A DNA stretch of 63,309 bases, from IMG/VR virus record IMGVR_UViG_3300006030_000029, positions 1 to 63,309 of that record. One strand, given 5' to 3'. A program made the position numbers and the translations under genes. Shown here piece by piece: positions 56,890 to 63,309 of the stretch; position 1 is the first letter of the stretch; each line of letters opens with the position of its first letter. Source of the DNA: a virus. The notes beneath the pieces are model-generated. The model searched no databases, was not told where the DNA came from, and worked only from the letters and a program-made list of their open reading frames with translations.

Positions 56890-58083
56890 ATGACACCATC
56901 ACAAGCAGTAGCCGTCCCTGATCCCAATATCGCCGTTGATACCGTTCCCGGAGAGGGAAACTTCGACGCCACGGTGATGATGGAGCGTTTCAACGAGTTC
57001 ACCAAGGCCAAGGAGCCGGAAGCGAAAGTTGAGGAGCCTGTCAAAGAAGAGGTGAAGACGGATGAACCGACCAAGACCGAGGAAGTCGCCAAGGTCGATG
57101 ACGGCGAGATTCCAGAGGACTTTCCCACCAAGAAGCACGCCACACCGGAGGCTATCAAGACTTGGAAATCCATGAAGGATGAGCTTTCCACGCTTCGCTC
57201 GGAGTTGTCTGAGCTGAAGGAAAAACAGCTTCCAATCAAAGACAAGGAGCTTCAAGAGCGCCTGATTGAAATCGAGGAGGCCAAAAAGAAGCTGGCTGAG
57301 TTTGAGGGCAAAGACCTGTCTCAATACGAAAAGCGAATCAAGGAGCTTGAGGAGCGGGATGCGGAGAATGAGAAGTTCCGCAGCATCCACGACGTTGTGA
57401 ACTCCCGAGCCTTCCAAGAGGAGGTGATTCGCCCGTCTGAGCAGATTGGAGCCGCTGTTGAGGAACTCGCACAATCCTATGACATCTCCCCGGATGTCTT
57501 GAAGGAGGCTATGAAGCTAGAAGACCCCATTGAACTTCGCAAAAAGCTGCGTGAGCTGACCTTTGAGTGGAACCCGGTGGATGCCGCTGAGTTGGCAAAA
57601 CACGCCAAAGACCTCCGCGACATCGTGAGCAAATCACAGTCCATGCTCGACAATGCCGAGAATGCCAAAAAGGAACTCAAGTTTATCGAGGAAACCGAGG
57701 CAAAGAAGAAGGCGGAAGCGGAAGAAATCGCCATCAGGGCGGCAAACGAGGCTGTCGAGAAGCAGATCAACGAGAAGTTCGCCTTCTTGAAGGAGCATCC
57801 CGATGTGCTAGAGGCCATGAAGTCGTCCAAGTTTGAGGACACGCCAGCCAATCGTGCCCTTGCGGCCAAGCTGGCACCGCTCGTAACCAAGCTGAACGAC
57901 CTCTACACGGCTGAAAAGCAGCGTGTCATGCAGCTTCAAGAGGAGATGAACAAGCGAAACGCCGCCAAGCCGAACGTCAGCACGAACGTCAATCAGCCGG
58001 TTAAAGAGGCCGCGCCTGAGCCGGGAGGACTTGATTGGGAGAGTTCTTGGAGCCGATTCCAGAATGCTCAGAGGGCGTCGTAA
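56890..58083 (+). CDS. Scaffolding protein (predicted)
   Basis: A 397-residue, highly charged helical protein with an acidic N-terminus (KVEEPVKEEVKTDEPTKTEE), long coiled coils (KRIKELEERDAENEKFRS) and a basic/aromatic C-terminus (LDWESSWSRFQNAQ) as seen in scaffold-to-capsid contact tails. Position between portal and capsid is the standard scaffold position. A terminator follows. Confidence 0.8.
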   Translation: MTPSQAVAVPDPNIAVDTVPGEGNFDATVMMERFNEFTKAKEPEAKVEEPVKEEVKTDEPTKTEEVAKVDDGEIPEDFPTKKHATPEAIKTWKSMKDELSTLRSELSELKEKQLPIKDKELQERLIEIEEAKKKLAEFEGKDLSQYEKRIKELEERDAENEKFRSIHDVVNSRAFQEEVIRPSEQIGAAVEELAQSYDISPDVLKEAMKLEDPIELRKKLRELTFEWNPVDAAELAKHAKDLRDIVSKSQSMLDNAENAKKELKFIEETEAKKKAEAEEIAIRAANEAVEKQINEKFAFLKEHPDVLEAMKSSKFEDTPANRALAAKLAPLVTKLNDLYTAEKQRVMQLQEEMNKRNAAKPNVSTNVNQPVKEAAPEPGGLDWESSWSRFQNAQRAS

Positions 58084-58103
58084 CCCAAATAGCTACATCA
58101 TTG

Positions 58104-58137
58104 ACCCGCATGGAGTAAAATCTATGCGGGTTTTTTT
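58104..58137 (+). terminator. Rho-independent terminator after the scaffold gene
   Basis: ACCCGCAT (58104-58111) pairs with ATGCGGGT (58124-58131) with seven T's at 58131-58137. A TTGACA follows at 58140 but lacks a good -10 box. Confidence 0.8.
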
Positions 58138-58285
58138 GTTGACATATCAACCATAATAGCCAAAGAGTCCGCCTAGAGCCTTAAAATCCATCTGCAACAT
58201 GGTTTCGGACCGCTCGCCGGATGAAAGTGCGATGAGCTAAAATTACCTAATTCTTCGCTCGGAGTTAGAACAGAACTGCCAGCAG

Positions 58286-58301
58286 TGTTCCGCGTGGAAC
58301 A
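58286..58301. promoter_or_regulatory. parS-like palindrome TGTTCCGCGTGGAACA
   Basis: A 16 bp near-perfect palindrome lying 8 bp before the capsid start codon. It differs at one base from the parS form TGTTCCACGTGGAACA bound by ParB proteins. In RNA it could also form a 6 bp hairpin. Whether it binds ParB is unknown. Confidence 0.45.
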
Positions 58302-58309
58302 ATTGCACA

Positions 58310-59548
58310 TTGGCGGTTCAAGCAAGTTCTTACCTAAACCAAACTTCATCCGCCCTCAGGGCACCTACTACTATGGCCTGCACCGACCTCAATAATTACT
58401 TCGTTTCCGAAGCAAACCGCCTTTCTAGTGATACTATGTATCGCAATTGGGCGACCTCGCCTTGGGATACTGAAGAAATCGTCCCGAAAACACGTTGGCC
58501 TGACGGAATGTCAGCATCACCGAACTTCTTGGTCTTTGAAAGAAGTATGCCGCTTTCCTCGGCGATCACCTTCCAAACCTACGGCTTCAATGACGGTGGC
58601 GAAGGCGACGCTGGCGGCTCCTGCGCCCCTCCTACTGTTACGGTTTATCAAGCCTCCACCCGTCGCACGATGAGCCTGAAGAAGGCCGCTGTCGAATCTG
58701 AGAAGATTTGTATCGAAGACGGTCGCATGGCTTGGGAAATCGTCCAGCAGGGTTCGCACATCCTCCGCAACCTTCAGAACAACTCCCGTTATGCTTGGTC
58801 CGTCCAGCGCAAAACGGAGTTCACCTCGGTTTGCTCCAACAAGGCTGTGGCTGACTCATCCATGACGACCTCTAGCTCGTCCTTCGGCACCGGCACCATC
58901 GGAACTATTAACCGTGAGATGCTCGACTACTGGTATGACCGCCTCGTCGCTGATGGCGCTCACCAGAACAACGGTCTTGGCACCAACGAATACGGTCAGC
59001 CGGTCCTTCCGCTGATTCTCAGCCGTGAAGCTCAGGCCACCCTCGTCAACAACGAGACGAGCCTGAACAACATCCGCTGGTCGAACAGCGCCGACAAGCT
59101 CCTTGGTCCTCGCGGTTCCTTCGTGAACCTTGAAGGCTTCAAGCACAAGATCGACATTCAGGCTCCTCGCTGGAATCTGGTTGGCGGCGCTTGGGTGTCC
59201 GTTCCGTTCTACCTCCCTGCCACCTCGGCTGGTGAAGATGCGGAAGTCAATCCTGACTACTACACCGCTCAGTATGAAGACCTCTTCATCGCGAGCAATC
59301 AGGTGGTCAAGTTCGCCATCCCCGGTGCCTCCCTTCAGGCTGGCCCGATGAAGTTCAAGCCGCAGGATTACCTCGGCAACTTCGAGTGGCGCAACATTCA
59401 GGACAACGACTGCAACAAGGACGGCAACATTGGCTACTTCCGTGGCATCCTTGGCTACGGCGCACAGCCCGGCATCCCTGAATACGGTTGCGTCCTTCGC
59501 TTCCGCCGCTGCCCGATCAACTGGACGGTGAACACCGCCTGCTCGTAA
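58310..59548 (+). CDS. Major capsid protein (predicted)
   Basis: A 412-residue protein after the portal and scaffold genes. It is beta-rich with the order expected of an HK97-like capsid: a helical stretch (KAAVESEKICIEDGRMAWEI), beta-rich domains and a late segment (AQYEDLFIASNQVVKFAIPG) resembling the P-domain strands. The start is not certain: TTG 58310 is used here, and ATG 58373 would give 391 residues. A hairpin follows the stop codon. Confidence 0.75.
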   Translation: MAVQASSYLNQTSSALRAPTTMACTDLNNYFVSEANRLSSDTMYRNWATSPWDTEEIVPKTRWPDGMSASPNFLVFERSMPLSSAITFQTYGFNDGGEGDAGGSCAPPTVTVYQASTRRTMSLKKAAVESEKICIEDGRMAWEIVQQGSHILRNLQNNSRYAWSVQRKTEFTSVCSNKAVADSSMTTSSSSFGTGTIGTINREMLDYWYDRLVADGAHQNNGLGTNEYGQPVLPLILSREAQATLVNNETSLNNIRWSNSADKLLGPRGSFVNLEGFKHKIDIQAPRWNLVGGAWVSVPFYLPATSAGEDAEVNPDYYTAQYEDLFIASNQVVKFAIPGASLQAGPMKFKPQDYLGNFEWRNIQDNDCNKDGNIGYFRGILGYGAQPGIPEYGCVLRFRRCPINWTVNTACS

Positions 59549-59573
59549 TCCCGCAACGGACCTAACCTCAACC

Positions 59574-59610
59574 GGGCGGGGTCGGCTTTGACAAGAAGCT
59601 GGCCCCGCCC
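59574..59610. terminator. GC hairpin after the capsid gene
   Basis: GGGCGGGG (59574-59581) pairs with CCCCGCCC (59603-59610), extended by GCTT/AAGC inside. The stem lacks a good U-run, so it may stabilise the capsid mRNA or reduce read-through rather than fully terminate. Confidence 0.55.
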
Positions 59611-59624
59611 ATTCTCTTACTACC

Positions 59625-59894
59625 ATGCTCACCTTTAAAGCCCCCTCTGGATGGGAAATCCCCCAAGACGCACAGCCCGGCAAACCCTTCTCTGCTGTTG
59701 GCACCTTCACTGTCGATGAAGACGGTAATGTTACCCTGACCGAAATCGACGGTTCTGCCATCGAAGCTCCCGAAATGGAGATGGAGATGGAAGTCGAGGA
59801 GGAAGGTGAGGAAACCGAAGCCCCCGAAGCTGGCATGACGGACATTGAATCCGCCATGAAGCGAGCCGAAGAAATGGGACTCTTTGCCAAGTAA
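59625..59894 (+). CDS. Small acidic protein after the capsid gene
   Basis: An 89-residue protein: a beta-rich N-terminus (MLTFKAPSGWEIPQDAQPGK) and a Glu-rich stretch (EMEMEMEVEEEGEE). It may be a capsid decoration or small assembly factor. Confidence 0.6.
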   Translation: MLTFKAPSGWEIPQDAQPGKPFSAVGTFTVDEDGNVTLTEIDGSAIEAPEMEMEMEVEEEGEETEAPEAGMTDIESAMKRAEEMGLFAK

Positions 59895-59898
59895 CCTT

Positions 59899-60102
59899 AT
59901 GCCCGGCGAATCCCAAACCCTTTTAACACCGCCCCCGGTTGACACTCAGCATTTGCTGAACGCCATCCGTGTTGCGCTGGTGAACCTCAATCATCCCGGC
60001 ACGATCACTTATGATCCGCTGACCAAACCACCGCCCCCTGTCAGTCCGCAGACGCTTTACTATGCGATCTACCGTGCTGCTCTTGGCGACATCCAATCTT
60101 GA
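59899..60102 (+). CDS. Small protein with two PPPV repeats
   Basis: A 67-residue protein starting MPGESQTLL with two copies of a PPPV[D/S]xxxLLxAIxxAL unit (PPPVDTQHLLNAIRVAL and PPPVSPQTLYYAIYRAAL). The next small gene carries a third copy. ATG 59899 follows the previous stop by 5 bp. Role unknown; the repeat may be a docking motif. Confidence 0.6.
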   Translation: MPGESQTLLTPPPVDTQHLLNAIRVALVNLNHPGTITYDPLTKPPPPVSPQTLYYAIYRAALGDIQS

Positions 60103-60105
60103 GTT

Positions 60106-60204
60106 ATGCCCGGCGAAAACCAGACTTTGCCAGTTCCGCCCCCAGTGGATGTGAACACTTTCCTGTATAACATCTACCTCGCCATCCTTGCTCAGACGCC
60201 ATGA
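60106..60204 (+). CDS. 32-residue paralogue with one PPPV repeat
   Basis: MPGENQTLPVPPPVDVNTFL and a hydrophobic helix; a clear copy of the start of the preceding gene. Its stop overlaps the next start (ATGA), supporting translation. Confidence 0.6.
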   Translation: MPGENQTLPVPPPVDVNTFLYNIYLAILAQTP

Positions 60205-60560
60205 TCCCCGGAACATCCGCTCAACTTGATGCCAATCTGGCTTACGTCCAAGGTGACACTTGGGGCGGGATTCCAACGATCACTGTCACGCCAGCACCGT
60301 CATACACGGCTGACAGCGCCATCTTTGCCATCAAAAGGCAGGCATCCGACATTCAGGTGGTCAAGCAACTCAGTTCTGCCGATGGCGAGATTGTCATCAG
60401 CGACGATGTGAACTGGATTTTCACCATTCCAGCGCAAACATTAGCCCTCAATGCAGGAACCTACGTCTGGCAATTCCGAGTCACTGACAGCAATGGAGGC
60501 ATTCAAACCTACCTCCAAGGCTCCATTCAAGTTCTCCCACAATACTCCCTTCCAGCCTGA
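60201..60560 (+). CDS. Beta-rich virion protein upstream of the tail fibre
   Basis: A 119-residue protein (WGGIPTITVTPAPSYTADSA; YVWQFRVTDSNGGIQTYLQG) with an immunoglobulin-like beta pattern, as often found in phage head or tail decoration proteins. The fibre gene starts in its stop codon (ATGA). Confidence 0.7.
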   Translation: MIPGTSAQLDANLAYVQGDTWGGIPTITVTPAPSYTADSAIFAIKRQASDIQVVKQLSSADGEIVISDDVNWIFTIPAQTLALNAGTYVWQFRVTDSNGGIQTYLQGSIQVLPQYSLPA

Positions 60561-63309
60561 TGAGCACAACCGTCAACGTCTCGACGCCAGCCAGCAAGCC
60601 AACCGTTTACGTCACTCAAGATGGGGATGTGACGGTGGACATCAGCTACAATCCCGTTGGAACCACTTCTGGTGACGTTTATGGGCCTGCGTCATCCACG
60701 GACAATGCCATTGCACGCTTCGATGGAACGACTGGTAAAGTCATCCAAAATAGCGGCATCACGATTGCAGATGGCGCGTCTGGCACGCTTTCTGGCACGA
60801 ATAGCGGGGATGTGACGCTGGACTCAACGGTTACAGACATTCTCACCATCACTGGTCAGGCTATCTCGGCAGACGATCAAGGTTCAGACAAACTGGTGTT
60901 TTGGGACGAATCTCAAAGCAAACTTACCTCGCTTACAGTTGGTAGTGGCCTGTCGATTACTGGCACCACCATTACTGCGACCGGAAGTGGCGATGTCGTT
61001 GGTCCGGCATCCTCGACAGACAATGCTCTGGTCCGCTTCGACGGAACGACTGGGAAACTGGTTCAGAACGGCCAGATCACCGAATCCGACACGGGCGACT
61101 TCGCCAATGTGAACAGCATCGCGATGGACACGACGCCATCTGGATCGCTGTCAACGCAAGGCCAGATGATGTGGAACAACGGCGAGGAAACGCTGGACAT
61201 TCAGCTTAATGGATTCGCCCTCCATGTTGGCGAGCATGTCGTTTACCACGTCAAGAACAGCACTGGATCAACGATTGCCAAAGGTGTCCCCGTCATGTTC
61301 AGTGGAACCGATGGCAACAGCGGCAAGCTGCTTGTGCAACCGTGGAATGGCACGGGTCCATCCACCTACTTCATGGGCCTGACCGCTGAAGAACTCAGCA
61401 ACGGCGAGGAAGGCTTTGTCATCGCCTTTGGCAAGCTCCGTGGCATTCAAACCAACGGAGGCAACTACGGCGAGTCTTGGGCTGACGGACAGATCATCTA
61501 TGCCTCCACAACGACTGGATACCTGACCAAGACTCAGCCAGCGGCACCCAATCCGCACATTCAAGTTCTGGCTGTTGTCAGTGCCCACGCGAGCAACGGG
61601 ACTTTTTTCATCCGACCCACTCTTGGCAGCAACATCAAGGACGATGAAGGGGTGACGATCACCAGCCTTTCTTCAGGCCAAATCCTTGTCGCAAACGCGG
61701 CTGGAACGGTCTTCGAGAACAAGTCTGTCTCTGGCGATGCCACCTTGGCAAACACCGGGGCTTTGACGCTGGCAAACACTGCCGTCACTCCCGGCTCTTA
61801 CACATCCGCAAACATCACGGTTGACGCAAAAGGCCGAATCACCGCCGCTGCAAACGGTTCTGGCGGCGGAGGAGGATCAGGCACAGTCACTAGCGTTGCC
61901 ATCTCAGGCACAGACGGCATTCAGGTCGATTCTGGCTCACCCATCACAACATCTGGCACCATTCAGCTAGGTGTGGATGCAGCAACGATGAAAACGACGC
62001 TCGACCTTGCTGGCACGAATACCGGCGACCAGAATGTTTTCTCCACCTTCGCTGTGGCAGGGCAGAGCAACGTGGTCGCTGATTCCACCTCTGACACGCT
62101 CACCCTTGTTGCTGGAACGAACGTCACGATCACGACGAATGCCAGCACCGACAGCATAACGATCAATTCAACTGCCAGCGGGACAGGGGACGTTGTTGGT
62201 CCGGCTTCAGCCACCGATGGCAATGTGGCACTCTTTGACGGCACCACGGGGAAGCTAATCAAGGACGGTGTTCCAATCTCCGGTGGAGGTAATGGTGCCA
62301 GCGATGTGAATAAGCTGGTTTCTTTTGACGGTGCTGGCGGCATCACCCTGACGCGAGGCTTGCAAATTGTGAGTGATGGCGGCTCAGGTGTTTTTGGAAT
62401 GCTCGCGCCCGACGCCGTCGGATTGAGCTACGATGTGACTCTGCCGCAGGCGAATGCAACACTGGCAACGAGTCCAAACACGGACGGCTCCCTGGCGCTT
62501 TTTGATCTCTCAGACATTCCCGTGGATGCGGCTGGCGCACTCACCAGTGATGGTGATGGCAACCTTTCATGGACATCACCCGGAAATGTGGTCGGACCTG
62601 CATCCGCGACCGACAATGCCATCCCACGTTTTGACGGCACGACTGGCAAGCTCATCCAGAACAGTGGCATCACCATCGCAGATGGAGCAAGCGGCTCTCT
62701 TTCGGGAACAAACTCGGGCGACGTAGGCCTAGCGGGCACTCCAGATTACATCACCATCAGCGGGCAAACGATTACTCGCGGCCTGATTGACCTGACAACC
62801 GATGTGACTGGCGATTTGCCGCTGTCGAATCTGGCGCAGGCATCCGCAGCCTCCAAACTCCTTGGGCGCGGCTCGGCATCCGGCGCTGGCGACTTTCAGG
62901 AGATCACGCTTGGTTCTGGCCTCACCATGAGCGGAACAACGCTTTCGGCCAGCGGTGGTAGCTCAAATGTCGATGTTAAGCTCTACACTGCCAATGATAC
63001 TTGGACAAATCCAAGTCCAAGCACGGCAAAGCGCGTTTTTGTAAAGCTCGTTGGTGGCGGTGCTGGCGGTGGATCGGGACGTAAAGGCGCGGCTGGAACT
63101 AATCGTTATGGCGGTTCTGGTGGCGCTCCGGGGGCAACCGTTGAGACATGGTTCCTGACAACTGATTTAGCCTCGACTATTAGCGTAACCGTGGCCGCTG
63201 GCGGAACAGGTGGCGCTGCGGTGACGGCGGACTCCACCAACGGGAACAATGGAACCGCTGGTGGAAGCACCACATTTAGCACCGTTACCGCTGTTGGTGG
63301 ACTGGCTGG
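60560..63309 (+). CDS. Tail fibre protein with GDVxGPAS repeats (partial, runs off the end)
   Basis: At least 916 residues. It has four copies of a GDVVGPASSTDNA-xxRFDGTTGK unit (starting near 60671, 60989, 62189 and 62583), and a middle with Gly/Ser/Thr-rich beta repeats. From about 63040 it becomes glycine-rich (GGGAGGGSGRKG), like receptor-binding tips of long fibres. The frame is open to the last base. It probably continues into the fragment at 1-57 of the window. Confidence 0.9.
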   Translation, partial: MSTTVNVSTPASKPTVYVTQDGDVTVDISYNPVGTTSGDVYGPASSTDNAIARFDGTTGKVIQNSGITIADGASGTLSGTNSGDVTLDSTVTDILTITGQAISADDQGSDKLVFWDESQSKLTSLTVGSGLSITGTTITATGSGDVVGPASSTDNALVRFDGTTGKLVQNGQITESDTGDFANVNSIAMDTTPSGSLSTQGQMMWNNGEETLDIQLNGFALHVGEHVVYHVKNSTGSTIAKGVPVMFSGTDGNSGKLLVQPWNGTGPSTYFMGLTAEELSNGEEGFVIAFGKLRGIQTNGGNYGESWADGQIIYASTTTGYLTKTQPAAPNPHIQVLAVVSAHASNGTFFIRPTLGSNIKDDEGVTITSLSSGQILVANAAGTVFENKSVSGDATLANTGALTLANTAVTPGSYTSANITVDAKGRITAAANGSGGGGGSGTVTSVAISGTDGIQVDSGSPITTSGTIQLGVDAATMKTTLDLAGTNTGDQNVFSTFAVAGQSNVVADSTSDTLTLVAGTNVTITTNASTDSITINSTASGTGDVVGPASATDGNVALFDGTTGKLIKDGVPISGGGNGASDVNKLVSFDGAGGITLTRGLQIVSDGGSGVFGMLAPDAVGLSYDVTLPQANATLATSPNTDGSLALFDLSDIPVDAAGALTSDGDGNLSWTSPGNVVGPASATDNAIPRFDGTTGKLIQNSGITIADGASGSLSGTNSGDVGLAGTPDYITISGQTITRGLIDLTTDVTGDLPLSNLAQASAASKLLGRGSASGAGDFQEITLGSGLTMSGTTLSASGGSSNVDVKLYTANDTWTNPSPSTAKRVFVKLVGGGAGGGSGRKGAAGTNRYGGSGGAPGATVETWFLTTDLASTISVTVAAGGTGGAAVTADSTNGNNGTAGGSTTFSTVTAVGGLA

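Noticed and set aside
58856-59890. 344-residue minus-strand frame opposite the capsid gene
   Set aside because: Val/Ala/Arg-rich shadow of the capsid coding sequence; no promoter or neighbours on that strand.
1-63309. CRISPR arrays or insertion sequences
   Set aside because: No regularly spaced repeats, transposase or terminal inverted repeats were seen; the mobile genes found are homing-endonuclease types.
1-63309. Direct circular join of the two window ends
   Set aside because: The tail-fibre frame would be off by one base at the join, so the ends are not directly adjacent.
1-63309. Integrase, repressor/Cro lysogeny switch
   Set aside because: No tyrosine or serine recombinase motifs found; the XRE pair at 47.5-48.2 kb could be a switch but without an integrase a temperate lifestyle is not supported.

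Overview
The window is almost all of one tailed double-stranded DNA phage genome. It carries a large terminase, portal, scaffold, major capsid protein, tail fibre, lysis genes and replication genes, with no bacterial housekeeping genes. A 755-residue portal, a 3662-residue virion protein and the absence of any tail tube, sheath or tape-measure gene point to a short-tailed (podovirus-like) particle. Two lipoprotein genes and a spanin-like gene overlap suggest a Gram-negative host; the sequence does not settle which one. No integrase, lysogeny module, RNA polymerase or DNA polymerase was recognised. The first 57 bases read as the glycine-rich C-terminus of a tail fibre, and the last 2.75 kb is a tail fibre cut off in a glycine-rich region. 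The two ends therefore probably belong to one gene of a circular map, with a little sequence missing between them.

Layout: 1-3835 (+) tail-fibre end, lysis genes and a phosphoesterase; 3832-6583 mostly (-), an HNH gene, small Cys-rich proteins and a T5orf172-like endonuclease; 7011-10470 (+) virion proteins and a glycosyltransferase-methyltransferase fusion; 10467-12275 (-) terL; 12374-27632 (+) connector-like and internal virion proteins, including the 3662-residue polyvalent protein; 27636-42351 (-) the replication and recombination operons (primase-helicase, replication initiator with an inserted HNH domain, RusA-like resolvase, MazG-like enzyme, SSB-like protein, RecA/Sak4-like ATPase), a tRNA-like element and many small ORFs; 42380-43287 a divergent control hub with a TerS-like gene and a structured, GC-rich non-coding segment; 43288-50505 (+) small regulators, zinc ribbons and an HNH gene; 50511-53879 (+) a methyltransferase and two glycosyltransferases; 53883-63309 (+) portal, scaffold, capsid and tail fibre.

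The main regulatory signal is a set of sigma70-like promoters (TTGACA/TTGCCA, 15-17 bp, TAAGGT/TATAAT-like) that end only about 3-15 nt before start codons. Shine-Dalgarno sequences are largely absent. Many operons therefore seem to start with leaderless or nearly leaderless mRNAs, and downstream genes are coupled through ATGA overlaps. A second theme is glycan chemistry: four glycosyltransferase or methyltransferase genes lie beside virion genes, one of them next to a Pro/Thr-rich virion-protein tail. A third theme is repeated invasion by HNH/GIY-type endonucleases and their orphaned zinc ribbons.
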